NCBI RefSeq assembly: GCF_018271975.1
Contig: NZ_JAGUCN010000019.1
Location: 1-64,000 of the forward strand
Source: Carboxylicivirga mesophila
Lineage (GTDB): Bacteria > Bacteroidota > Bacteroidia > Bacteroidales > Marinilabiliaceae
Direction: 5' to 3'
Length of the DNA stretch: 64,000 nucleotides
Shown here: piece by piece, positions 55,710 to 64,000 of the stretch
Numbering within the stretch: position 1 is the stretch's first letter
Layout of the letters: each line of letters opens with the position of its first letter
Notes under the pieces: generated by a model
The model's database searches: none
What the model was told of the DNA's origin: nothing
What the model saw: only the letters and a program-made list of their open reading frames with translations
Program-made: the position numbers and the translations under genes

Positions 55710-58580
55710 TTAGTCTTCCATGTAGCTCTCGATTGGCTCACAGGCACAAACCAGGTTACGGTCACCATAGGCATCGTCTACGCGCGCCACATCAATCCAG
55801 AATTTATTCTCGCGGATGAATGGTAACGGATAGGCTGCTTTTTCGCGTCCATATGAGTGATTCCATTCATCAGCTACAACTTTATAAGCCGGGTGTGGTG
55901 CATTTTTCAGCACATTATCCTCCTTATCAGCCGTGCCATTCTCCACCTCTTTAATTTCTGCATAAATCGATTTCATAGCAGCAATAAAGCGGTCCAGTTC
56001 CTGAAGCGACTCACTTTCGGTTGGCTCCACCATCAAGGTACCATATACCGGGAATGATAAGGTTGGTGCGTGGAAACCATAGTCCATCAATCGCTTGGCA
56101 ATATCAGTTTCGGTAATGCCCGACTCTGCTTTAAAGTGGCGGCACTCCAGAATCATTTCGTGCGCAACACGACCATTTTTACCGGTGTAAAGAATGCCAT
56201 AATCATCTTTCAGCTGTGATGCCATGTAGTTGGCATTTAAAATAGCAATTTTGGTTGATTCGGTCAGGCCTTCACCACCCAACATTTTGATGTATCCATA
56301 GGTAATTGGCAACACGCTGGCACTTCCCCAAGGTGCTGCTGCAACGGCCGTAATACCCTTACGTCCATTGTCAACTACCGGATGCTTTGGCAGGAACTCT
56401 ACCAAGTGCTTGGCTACTCCAATTGGGCCAACACCAGGTCCGCCTCCACCGTGAGGGATGGCAAATGTTTTATGAAGGTTCAGGTGACATACGTCGGCAC
56501 CAATGTGTCCGGGGCTGGTCAAACCAACCTGTGCATTCATGTTGGCTCCATCCATGTATACCTGACCACCATTATCGTGTATAATCTGACATACTTCGAT
56601 GATAGACTCTTCAAATACACCATGAGTAGATGGGTAAGTCACCATCAGGTTCGACAAATTATCTTTGTGTTCTTCAGCTTTGGCACGCAAGTCATCCACA
56701 TCAATGTTGCCCTTATCATCGCATTTGACCACCACTACTTTCATGCCGGCCATTACCGCACTGGCAGGGTTGGTACCGTGTGCAGATGCTGGGATGATTG
56801 ATACATTACGATGCCCTTCGCCACGGCTTTCGTGGTAAGCCTGAATTACCATCAAACCAGCATATTCGCCAGCAGCACCTGAATTAGGTTGCAAGCTTAC
56901 ATCAGCAAAACCAGTAATTTCTGACAGGTCGCTGCGCAGTTCATCCATCATCATGTGGTAACCCAATGCCTGATTAGTTGGGATGAATGGGTGTAATCCA
57001 TTAAACTCAATCCAGCTTAATGGGAACATTTCAGTCGATGCATTCAGTTTCATGGTACAAGAACCCAATGAAATCATCGAATGCGTTAATGAAATATCGC
57101 GACGCTCCAGCTTTTTGATGTAACGCACCATTTCAGCTTCTGAGCGGTATTTTTTAAATATATCTTGTGTCAGGAAAGAGCTTGTACGCGCCAATTCAGG
57201 CTTAACAGCCAAATCTTCGCTAAAATCACCAATAACAGGCACATCTTTACCAGCCGCTTTGGCGAATACTTCAACGATCCAGTTCAAATCGAATAGGTTG
57301 GTTGTTTCATCAATACTGATGCCTACCTGACCATTTTCGAAATAGCGGAAGTTCATCTCCAAATCAAGGCTGAAACGCTCAATATCCTCCACCTTCACGC
57401 CTTCTGGCAATTCAAAGCGAATAGTATCAAAATAATCAGCATTCAGCTGCTCATAGCCTAACTTCTCAACTTCACGTGTGATTTGGAATGCAATTGAATG
57501 AATACGCTCAGCAATGCGCTTGATACCTTCCTCGCCATGATACACAGCATAGAAACCTGCCATAGTAGCCAATAAAGCCTGAGCAGTACAGATATTTGAC
57601 GTAGCTCGCTCACGTTTAATGTGTTGCTCGCGCGTTTGAAGCGCCATACGCAATGCGCGCTTGCCATTCACATCTTTGGTAATGCCAATGATACGACCCG
57701 GCAACTGACGCTTTAATTCTTCTTTAGTGGCGAAAAAGGCAGCATGCGGTCCGCCATAGCCCATTGGAATACCAAAGCGCTGAGTAGTACCAAATACAAT
57801 ATCAGCTCCCCATTCTCCAGGAGGCGTCAATAATGCTAAGGACATTAAGTCGGCAGCAACGGCAATACGGCAATCATTGGCATGTACTTTTTCGGTAAGC
57901 GCTTTGTAACATTCAACAGTACCATTGGAGTTAGGATACTGCACCATCACACCAAATACCTTGTCATTACACTCGAATGTGTGAATGTCACCAAACTGCA
58001 GTTCAATACCCAGTGGCTTGGCGCGGGTGATAAGTACCTCTTTTGTTTGAGGCCACATATTTTCGTCTGCAAAAAGCACATTCACGCCAGCTTTGGCTTG
58101 TTTTCGGCTTCTTGAGTTAAAAAGCATAATCATGGCTTCGGCTGCAGCAGTAGCCTCATCCAATAAAGACGCATTGGCTAACTCCATACCGGTCATCTCC
58201 GTTACCACAGTCTGGAAGTTTAATAATGCTTCTAAACGCCCTTGAGAAATCTCCGCCTGGTAAGGTGTATAGGATGTATACCACACCGGATTCTCCAATA
58301 CATTGCGCTGAATAACGGCTGGCGTAATAACATCGTAATACCCCATACCAATGTAGGTATTGTATACCTTGTTTTGCTGAGCAATGTCGTGTATTTTTCT
58401 AAAATACTGACGCTCAGTCAACCCTTTACCGATATTCAATGGTTTCTCCAATCGGATAGAGGACGGTACAGTTTGTTCAATCAGCTCATCCAGGCTTGAT
58501 GCGCCAACAGTTTTTAGCATGGTGTCTATCTCATGATCCCTAGGACCAATGTGACGAGAGACAAACTTATCGGTTCCCAT
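55710..58580 (-). CDS. gcvP: Glycine dehydrogenase (decarboxylating), P-protein of the glycine cleavage system
   Basis: A single-chain 956-residue P-protein of the glycine cleavage system. It decarboxylates glycine with pyridoxal phosphate and passes the aminomethyl group to the H-protein. It opens [26 protein letters not shown]. The PLP lysine is in [27 protein letters not shown] in the second half; other P-protein marks are [21 protein letters not shown] and [22 protein letters not shown]. The length is normal. T- and H-protein genes are not in the window. Confidence 0.97.
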   Translation of the reverse strand: MGTDKFVSRHIGPRDHEIDTMLKTVGASSLDELIEQTVPSSIRLEKPLNIGKGLTERQYFRKIHDIAQQNKVYNTYIGMGYYDVITPAVIQRNVLENPVWYTSYTPYQAEISQGRLEALLNFQTVVTEMTGMELANASLLDEATAAAEAMIMLFNSRSRKQAKAGVNVLFADENMWPQTKEVLITRAKPLGIELQFGDIHTFECNDKVFGVMVQYPNSNGTVECYKALTEKVHANDCRIAVAADLMSLALLTPPGEWGADIVFGTTQRFGIPMGYGGPHAAFFATKEELKRQLPGRIIGITKDVNGKRALRMALQTREQHIKRERATSNICTAQALLATMAGFYAVYHGEEGIKRIAERIHSIAFQITREVEKLGYEQLNADYFDTIRFELPEGVKVEDIERFSLDLEMNFRYFENGQVGISIDETTNLFDLNWIVEVFAKAAGKDVPVIGDFSEDLAVKPELARTSSFLTQDIFKKYRSEAEMVRYIKKLERRDISLTHSMISLGSCTMKLNASTEMFPLSWIEFNGLHPFIPTNQALGYHMMMDELRSDLSEITGFADVSLQPNSGAAGEYAGLMVIQAYHESRGEGHRNVSIIPASAHGTNPASAVMAGMKVVVVKCDDKGNIDVDDLRAKAEEHKDNLSNLMVTYPSTHGVFEESIIEVCQIIHDNGGQVYMDGANMNAQVGLTSPGHIGADVCHLNLHKTFAIPHGGGGPGVGPIGVAKHLVEFLPKHPVVDNGRKGITAVAAAPWGSASVLPITYGYIKMLGGEGLTESTKIAILNANYMASQLKDDYGILYTGKNGRVAHEMILECRHFKAESGITETDIAKRLMDYGFHAPTLSFPVYGTLMVEPTESESLQELDRFIAAMKSIYAEIKEVENGTADKEDNVLKNAPHPAYKVVADEWNHSYGREKAAYPLPFIRENKFWIDVARVDDAYGDRNLVCACEPIESYMED

Positions 58581-58698
58581 ATGCTTGCGTTTATGTTATC
58601 GATTTACTTTTTGGTATAATTTGAAGATTCAAATTGATTAATAAAAACTCAAAAAGACAATGATATTTGCTTGGTTAATAGAAAATAATTATCAATGA

Positions 58699-58734
58699 AA
58701 AAAGCTCCTTCTCCAATAAAGGGAAAGAGCTTTA
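58699..58734 (-). terminator. Terminator of the metallo-beta-lactamase-fold gene
   Basis: Minus-strand stem AAAGCTC/GAGCTTT with inner pairing CTT/AAAG, followed by T residues, 8 bp after the stop. Confidence 0.7.
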
Positions 58735-58741
58735 TGCTTTA

Positions 58742-59383
58742 CTAAGTTAAAAATGGATTACTGGTTCTTTCGTGCCCAATTGTTGATGCGGGCCCATGAC
58801 CGGGGTATACCTTCACCTCATCATCCAGCGCCAACAGCTTGTTTTTAATATTTGACACCAGCGCTTCGAAATCGCCGCCCGGCAAATCTGCCCTGCCGAT
58901 ACTTTCACGAAACAGCACATCGCCCACAATGGCTATCTTATCCTCTTTGCTTAAAAAAACAATACCTCCAGGTGAATGACCTGGCACATGTATCACCTCC
59001 AGTAATGAATTTCCAAAAGTAACTTTATCACCTTCGTTTAAATAGTTACCAATGGAGGGTGGATTAGCATCGAGCTCCATCCCAAAATTAGCTGCATACT
59101 CAACCGTTTGTTCACCCCAGAATTCATCATCTTTATGGGCTTCCAGCTTAAGGTTGTATTTGTCAGCTATAAACTTACTACCAAACACATGATCGAGGTG
59201 CATATGTGTTTGCAGCAATCGCACTGGCTGGTAGCCTTTCTCTTCAATAAACCGTGCAACTGCATCGCGTTCCTCAGCCGATAAACAGCCCGGATCAATA
59301 ATTACGCATTCCTTTGTTTCATCTGACAGAATATAGGTGTTTTCCTGCCAAGGATTAATAGGTATTATATCTACATGTATCAT
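58742..59383 (-). CDS. Metallo-beta-lactamase-fold hydrolase (glyoxalase II-like)
   Basis: A 213-residue MBL-fold protein. The metal-binding motif is LQTHMHLDHVFG (HxHxDH), with further ligands in VPGHSPGGIVFL, GDVLF and YPGHGPAST. The short form without the C-terminal glyoxalase II helical domain is common in bacteria and is often annotated as hydroxyacylglutathione hydrolase-like, but substrates vary. It overlaps nothing and lies 30 bp downstream of pcm, in the same direction, so the pair may be co-transcribed. Confidence 0.9.
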   Translation of the reverse strand: MIHVDIIPINPWQENTYILSDETKECVIIDPGCLSAEERDAVARFIEEKGYQPVRLLQTHMHLDHVFGSKFIADKYNLKLEAHKDDEFWGEQTVEYAANFGMELDANPPSIGNYLNEGDKVTFGNSLLEVIHVPGHSPGGIVFLSKEDKIAIVGDVLFRESIGRADLPGGDFEALVSNIKNKLLALDDEVKVYPGHGPASTIGHERTSNPFLT

Positions 59384-59413
59384 TATAATTAGTCTTTAGC
59401 TCTTATTACAATT

Positions 59414-60064
59414 TTATTTGCCAACTACTCCATTGAGCATGGGCACAAAAGCACACTCTTCAATTTCCTCTTGCTCAAATTCATCCTCATTGATCCGTAT
59501 AATGCGCATCAACACCTGCTTTGTGTCGCCAAAAGGAATAACCATCATCCCACCAACTTTCAACTGCATCAGCAGATTTCGGGGGATTATTGGCGCTCCT
59601 GCCGTAATTATTATTTTATCGAAAGGCGCCTGAGCCGGTAAGCCTTCGTAACCATCTCCCAAGTAAAATCGCCCTTGGTACCCCAGTTCCCTGAGCAAAC
59701 GCACAGAACGCTGATAAAGTTCACCCTGGCGCTCAATCGAAAACAGTTTTACACCCATTTCAAGCAATACGGCTGCCTGATAGCCTGAACCAGTGCCAAC
59801 TTCCAATATTTTTTCTCCCGCCTTGACTTCTAATAGCTGTGATTGCAATGCTACAGTGTATGGTTGAGAAATAGTTTGCCCTGCCCCTATTGGAAATGCC
59901 TTATCCTGGTAAGCAAACTTTATAAAACTGCTTTCGAGAAACAGATGTCTTGGCACCCGGCCAATAGCCTCTAGAACTCGCTCATCGGTGATTCTTTTGC
60001 GGCGCAACTCCTCAACAAGTCTTGCTCGCATGCCTATATGTCGGAATGAATCTTTACGCATCAT
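59414..60064 (-). CDS. pcm: Protein-L-isoaspartate O-methyltransferase
   Basis: A 216-residue SAM-dependent protein repair enzyme that methylates L-isoaspartyl residues. Family marks are RVLEAIGRVPRHLFLESS, the GQTISQPYTVALQSQLLEVKAGEKILEVGTGSGYQAAVLLEMG segment (SAM motif), and APFDKIIITAGAPIIPRNLLMQLKVGGMMVIPFG. Start ATG at 60064, with a second ATG one codon later. It is followed 30 bp downstream by the MBL-fold gene. Confidence 0.95.
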   Translation of the reverse strand: MMRKDSFRHIGMRARLVEELRRKRITDERVLEAIGRVPRHLFLESSFIKFAYQDKAFPIGAGQTISQPYTVALQSQLLEVKAGEKILEVGTGSGYQAAVLLEMGVKLFSIERQGELYQRSVRLLRELGYQGRFYLGDGYEGLPAQAPFDKIIITAGAPIIPRNLLMQLKVGGMMVIPFGDTKQVLMRIIRINEDEFEQEEIEECAFVPMLNGVVGK

Positions 60065-60245
60065 GGCGCCAAAAATAATGCATTTATTCGGATTCCGCTT
60101 CTTATAAACACAAAGAGGCTTTTCACATTACCTTCTATGCCGCTGATCAAAAAAAATGCAACCCGATTGACTAAAACCGGTAAAATCAAATGGTACTATA
60201 ATAAATCAAAAATGCCAACGTTATTATAGGCAGAACAATTGGGGA

Positions 60246-60956
60246 ATGTTGAAAGACAGGGAGAGTATAATGCAAATTGCACCAGGATACACATATAGTT
60301 ACGAGCGAGAACTGGATAGGCAAATTCTCGAGCATCGAAGCTCAGAGTTAGTACCTGTACCAGTTTGGAATAAAGCAAAATACGCCATCAAGCGAAGCAG
60401 TGATGTGACCATGTCACTCATAGGCCTTTTGGTCATATCACCTTTTATACCCTTAATTTATTGGAAAATAAAGAACGAATCGCCGGGGCCGTTTATTTAT
60501 AAGCAGGAACGTGTAGGCGAAAATGGGAAGACCTTCCAGATACTGAAGTTCAGAACAATGTATGATGATGCTGAAAAAAACGGACCTGCCTTATCCTCAG
60601 CTACAGATGAAAGAGTTACGCCATTTGGTCGTTTTCTGCGGAAGTGGCGTATCGACGAACTCCCTCAATTCATAAACGTTATTAAGGGAGAAATGTCGGT
60701 TATCGGCCCACGACCAGAGCGGCAACACTATATTAATCAATTAATTAAAGACGAACCTGCTTTTTTAGAGTTACTTAAAACAAAGCCCGGCATCACATCA
60801 TTGGGTCAGGTGCTGTTTGGTTATGCGGAGAATAAAACAGAAATGCTGCAGCGCCTTAAGCTGGAGTTGTTTTACATGAGAAAATACTCGTTACGGCTCG
60901 ATATAAGGATTTTCTTTTATACACTGCGAACACTTGTAAAAGCAGAAGGAAAGTAA
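60246..60956 (+). CDS. Sugar-phosphate (undecaprenyl-phosphate) transferase
   Basis: A 236-residue bacterial sugar transferase that would start a surface polysaccharide by loading a sugar phosphate on undecaprenyl phosphate. One reentrant hydrophobic helix (about residues 55-78) is followed by the family marks PGPFIYKQERVGENGKTFQILKFRTMYDDAE, FGRFLRKWRIDELPQFINVIKGEMSVIGPRPE and KPGITSLGQVLFGY. It is the short form without the four N-terminal transmembrane helices. An alternative ATG at 60270 (MQIAPGYTY) after GGGAG would remove eight residues. No polysaccharide genes are adjacent; it stands alone and ends in a bidirectional terminator with the amylase gene. Confidence 0.92.
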   Translation: MLKDRESIMQIAPGYTYSYERELDRQILEHRSSELVPVPVWNKAKYAIKRSSDVTMSLIGLLVISPFIPLIYWKIKNESPGPFIYKQERVGENGKTFQILKFRTMYDDAEKNGPALSSATDERVTPFGRFLRKWRIDELPQFINVIKGEMSVIGPRPERQHYINQLIKDEPAFLELLKTKPGITSLGQVLFGYAENKTEMLQRLKLELFYMRKYSLRLDIRIFFYTLRTLVKAEGK

Positions 60957-60960
60957 TAAA

Positions 60961-60995
60961 AAATGGCCTTTAGAAATCATCTTAAGGCCATTTTT
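60961..60995. terminator. Bidirectional terminator between the sugar transferase and amylase genes
   Basis: Stem AAATGGCCTT/AAGGCCATTT with a 10-base loop and T-tracts on both strands. It serves the two convergent genes. Confidence 0.88.
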
Positions 60996-61000
60996 GTATT

Positions 61001-63808
61001 TTATTGTTTCACTAATTTTCTGACTTCGGTTTTTCCTTTACTTCTAATTCGTAACAGGTAGTGCCCCTTGGGCAAGTCACTCCAGCTTAGTGTTGCGGCC
61101 CCTCCGTTTATGCGTCCCTTCTTCACCAAAACGCCTGTTAAACTGAATAACTCGTACTCTGCTACAGACTCATCAATCTTAATAGAAACATCATCCTTAA
61201 ACGGATTTGGCGACACCCCAAGTGTCAGACTATTTAAATCATCGCCAATGGAAGTGGGTTGTTCAAAACCACTCAGCTTCTTTTGACTATAAACCACATA
61301 TTCGCCAGGTTGAAGGTACACCTGCATTTGCGTATCTGTTACATCAATACTATCGCGTACAAATACATTGTACCACTTGCCTTTTGTACTGAAATTAGGT
61401 GTCATACTCGCTGCTTCAACACCAAAATTAGCCACTATACGCACATCGCTGCCGTTGCTATTTAACTCAATACGCTTCGCTTCTCCGGCCACATCCATCA
61501 CAAATTGATTGGTGGCAAATACCGGCTCGTTCTTTTTGTACTCAATCATTTTCTGGTACACTTTAAACAAGCGCATACGTTCTTTGCTATTCTGGTACTC
61601 CCATTTGGGAGGCTTGGCAGCCAATCGGCAGTCATTGCTAATTGTTCCGTCGGTACAGCGATTAATACTTAATTCAAAGCCTAACTCACCAAACTGCCAT
61701 ATCATCTTCGGTCCAGGAATGGCCATAAGCATGACTGCAGCGGCCTCAGTACGTTTTAATGCTGTTGCAAGTTCTGTTACATCATAGTCACCACTGCTAT
61801 TACCATACTCTAAATTTTTATACATGATGCGCTCTTCATCATGACTTTCCATATAGTTCACTACGCCTGGTCTGTCCCATCCTCTTTTTTGATAAGATGT
61901 CCATGATAAATCAGATGGGTACCCCATTGTAGCTTCATTAAAATCATGATTAGCATTGCCCCACAACAAAATGCCGTTACCATGGTTAGATAGCTCTTTC
62001 TCTTCACTATTCTCTGACAAATGCTCAAAAATAACAATGGCATCAGGTTTCTGCTCCCAGATAGCAGAAGCCATTCGTTTTAGAATACCAATACGGGAGG
62101 CATCGTAAGCACTTGCCCAATTACCTGCCGGATATGGCGTATTCGTAAATCCTTTGGTAAAATCAAACCGAAAACCATCAATCTTGTACTCTTCCATCCA
62201 ATATGAACAGATACTGTCAACCAATTGCTGCGTATGCGTGCTTTCGTGATTGAAATCGTAGCCCCATTGAGCAGCTGGTTCTGCCATGTTATGCTCTGTA
62301 TTGTACCATGGATTGTTTAAGGGCTTGCCATCATCTCCCAGATACATCCTTGCAAAAGGCGACTGCCCATAGGAATGGTTCAACACCATATCCATAATAA
62401 CAGCAATACCAGCCTTATGACACTCATCGATAAAGGTCTTGTAATCCCCTACCGTACCATATGCTTTGTCGGCAGCAAAATAAAACGATGGATTATACCC
62501 CCAGCTATCATTGCCTTCAAACTCATTAAACGGCATCAGTTCAATGGCATTAACCCCTAATCTCTTCAGGTAAGAAAGCGTATCGGTTATGGTCTTAATA
62601 TCTTTGTTATCGGTAAAGTCGCGAATCAACACTTCATAAACCACAAGTTCTTCGGGCGATGGGGCTACAAAATCATTTACCTCCCAGATAAAAGTCTGAT
62701 CGGCTGTTGTAAACACACTCACTATCTCATCTGTTTTTCCTTCGGGATAGGCTTTTAGGTTGGGATAGATATCCTCTGGTATGTATTTATCATTCCATGG
62801 ATCCAGTATTTTAGTGGCATAAGGATCAGCTACTTTCAAATCGCTACCAATCCAAAACTGATAAGCGTACTCTTGTGTATCATCCAAGTCGGTTAGTGTT
62901 AACCAGAAATAATCACCATCTTTCTTCATCATGGCCGAGTTAGATGGCTCCCAATTATTAAAGTCACCCATCAGATACACATATTCTTTATTAGGGGCAA
63001 ACAAAACAACTGTTGCAGTATTGGCATCAATTACATTAACGCCTCGTTTTAGCCCTAAGGGTAAAGGCTCGTTCACCACCTCTCCTTTTACAAAAAATTT
63101 AGTGGTAGCGCTTATCGAACTTGTAGCATCACTGGCTGTTGCCTCTAAAATGTACTGATCCAGCGTCACATTGGTGATGTCATGTACCAGTTCCTGGCCG
63201 GTGGTGCTGGCTACCACTTCACCATTAACCCTTAACTGAAGCTGATCATTTAACAGAGCATTGACCTGCACCTTAACAGTCGAACCACTTTCATGAATAC
63301 TGTTATTAACAGGACTAGATATCGAGACTGACAGTTCTTCATCCGACACATCCACAAAAATATCTTTGTTACCTGTATCCTTGCCTTCTTTAGAGTTATC
63401 GGTACTGCGAAACACAAATGCCATTTGCTTGATGACTTCAGAGGCTGCAACGCCATAGTAATCTCTAATGTTAGGAGTAATCTCAAGCGTATACTCGTTG
63501 GTCGAAACACGCGTCATTTTGTATTTGGAACTGTTATCACCCCATGTAGGCGCGTATTTCCAGTCACTCCCACTGGTACTTTCGTTGGTAATAACACCGG
63601 TATGAGCATATACATCGCCTGTGTAATCCATGAGTCCCTGGTTACCTTTATCTGCATAAAAAGTAATTGTAACAGATTTTGATTCAACAGGAATAGCAGG
63701 TTCAGAGGTAACCACCTGTGCCTTTAGTCCAATGGAAACAAGGAACATAAAGAGCAAAAATGTGCCCCTGCTAATTAGTTTATTTAGGTAATTATCTCTC
63801 ATAAGCAT
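61001..63808 (-). CDS. T9SS-secreted GH13 alpha-amylase
   Basis: About 935 residues. The start is ATG 63808 or 63802, giving a signal peptide (GTFLLFMFLVSIGLKAQ); the longer frame from 63877 would translate through a terminator hairpin (its KKPPTVAAFF is that hairpin read as codons), so it is rejected. Two N-terminal beta domains precede a CBM48-like module (NTATVVLFAPNKEYVYLMGDFNNWEP). The GH13 barrel has all four conserved regions: VIMDMVLNH, DGFRFDFTK (nucleophile Asp), VIFEHLSEN (acid/base Glu) and MESHDEERI. The end is a type A T9SS sorting domain (VSPNPFKDDVSIKI, YELFSLTGVLVKKG, LPKGHYLLRI, RKLVKQ), so it is exported through the outer membrane. It degrades starch or related alpha-glucans and lies downstream of a SusE/F-like gene. 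Confidence 0.93.
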   Translation of the reverse strand: MLMRDNYLNKLISRGTFLLFMFLVSIGLKAQVVTSEPAIPVESKSVTITFYADKGNQGLMDYTGDVYAHTGVITNESTSGSDWKYAPTWGDNSSKYKMTRVSTNEYTLEITPNIRDYYGVAASEVIKQMAFVFRSTDNSKEGKDTGNKDIFVDVSDEELSVSISSPVNNSIHESGSTVKVQVNALLNDQLQLRVNGEVVASTTGQELVHDITNVTLDQYILEATASDATSSISATTKFFVKGEVVNEPLPLGLKRGVNVIDANTATVVLFAPNKEYVYLMGDFNNWEPSNSAMMKKDGDYFWLTLTDLDDTQEYAYQFWIGSDLKVADPYATKILDPWNDKYIPEDIYPNLKAYPEGKTDEIVSVFTTADQTFIWEVNDFVAPSPEELVVYEVLIRDFTDNKDIKTITDTLSYLKRLGVNAIELMPFNEFEGNDSWGYNPSFYFAADKAYGTVGDYKTFIDECHKAGIAVIMDMVLNHSYGQSPFARMYLGDDGKPLNNPWYNTEHNMAEPAAQWGYDFNHESTHTQQLVDSICSYWMEEYKIDGFRFDFTKGFTNTPYPAGNWASAYDASRIGILKRMASAIWEQKPDAIVIFEHLSENSEEKELSNHGNGILLWGNANHDFNEATMGYPSDLSWTSYQKRGWDRPGVVNYMESHDEERIMYKNLEYGNSSGDYDVTELATALKRTEAAAVMLMAIPGPKMIWQFGELGFELSINRCTDGTISNDCRLAAKPPKWEYQNSKERMRLFKVYQKMIEYKKNEPVFATNQFVMDVAGEAKRIELNSNGSDVRIVANFGVEAASMTPNFSTKGKWYNVFVRDSIDVTDTQMQVYLQPGEYVVYSQKKLSGFEQPTSIGDDLNSLTLGVSPNPFKDDVSIKIDESVAEYELFSLTGVLVKKGRINGGAATLSWSDLPKGHYLLRIRSKGKTEVRKLVKQ

Positions 63809-63815
63809 GTGTTTT

Positions 63816-63849
63816 AAAAAAAAAGCCGCCACAGTGGGCGGCTTTTTTA
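63816..63849 (-). terminator. Terminator of the SusE/F-like gene
   Basis: Minus-strand stem AAGCCGCC/GGCGGCTT with loop CACTGT-like and nine T. It lies between the partial gene at the right edge and the amylase gene, so they may be separate transcripts, with partial read-through possible. Confidence 0.85.
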
Positions 63850-63869
63850 TGCAAATATTATTAAGTGTT

Positions 63870-64000
63870 CTATTCAACTATTTCAAAAGTATAAGTCATA
63901 TTGTTTAAATCAAATGTTACGTGGTAGTTACCAGGCGTATCGCATGAAATGTTATCACCTGAACCTACAAGATTACCATTAGAATCACCTGTAAGGTCAC
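63870..64000 (-). CDS. SusE/SusF-like outer-membrane starch-binding protein (C-terminal fragment)
   Basis: Only the last 43 codons lie in the window; the gene continues beyond the right edge. Read on the minus strand the end is DLTGDSNGNLVGSGDNISCD, then TPGNYHVTFDLNNMTYTFEIVE and a TAG stop. This matches the terminal starch-binding-like beta-sandwich of SusE/SusF lipoproteins, where YxxxxDLNxMTYT is typical. These proteins bind starch at the cell surface as part of a Sus-like locus. The following gene is a secreted amylase, which supports the call. Too short to decide between SusE, SusF or another CBM-like lipoprotein. Confidence 0.65.
   Translation of the reverse strand, partial: DLTGDSNGNLVGSGDNISCDTPGNYHVTFDLNNMTYTFEIVE

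Noticed and set aside
63809-63877. N-terminal extension of the amylase to 63877
   Set aside because: It would be translated from a terminator hairpin of the upstream gene, and the signal peptide begins downstream of it.

Overview
The window looks like a chromosomal segment of a Bacteroidota bacterium, most likely class Bacteroidia near the marine Marinilabiliales. That placement is inferred from gene families and is not phylogenetic. The evidence is a type IX secretion C-terminal sorting domain on an alpha-amylase, a SusE/F-like fragment beside it, LytS/LytTR signalling, promoters of the TAnnTTTG type, few Shine-Dalgarno sequences, and many lipoproteins with a Cys near residue 18. No tRNA, rRNA, CRISPR array, insertion sequence or prophage was found.

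Layout. 0.2-2.9 kb: a secreted transglutaminase-like protein (minus). 3.1-10.7 kb: an RND efflux operon (adaptor, pump, TolC-type channel) overlapping a LytS-type kinase and a LytTR regulator. 10.8-14.0 kb: a diflavin reductase and dnaB. 14.1-23.8 kb: a membrane-anchored LamG/winged-helix regulator, a DoxX protein, two exported Gfo/Idh/MocA oxidoreductases and a HEAT-repeat protein with two DUF1080 (3-keto-glycoside hydrolase/lyase) domains, which together suggest oxidative sugar processing. 23.9-35.3 kb: core genes: ispE, a biotin carrier plus carboxyltransferase, an LptF/G permease, tgt, a glycosyltransferase, an ECF sigma factor, rsmG, rpmH, and a PASTA protein-pseudouridine synthase-ddl cluster.

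35.4-55.6 kb is the accessory part and is all on the minus strand. It has a lipoprotein and a LuxR-type regulator; a 9-unit, 21-bp tandem repeat; two adjacent giant uncharacterised proteins (about 1457 and 1579 residues); a carboxypeptidase-regulatory-like lipoprotein; three paralogous lipoproteins sharing an N-terminal half but with different C-terminal modules (one thioester-adhesin-like, two with a CTLTQGYWKNH module); a second LuxR-type regulator paralogous to the first; and a DUF4097-like protein. The giant pair and the three-lipoprotein set are the best candidates for undescribed biology.

55.7-64 kb: gcvP, a metallo-beta-lactamase-fold hydrolase, pcm, a sugar-phosphate transferase, a T9SS-secreted GH13 alpha-amylase, and the 3' end of a SusE/F-like gene at the right edge, suggesting a starch-utilisation locus continuing beyond the window.

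Start codons were revised for ten genes where the longest reading frame begins at an implausible TTG/GTG or runs back through a terminator. Statements about families come from memory of conserved motifs; no search was run.
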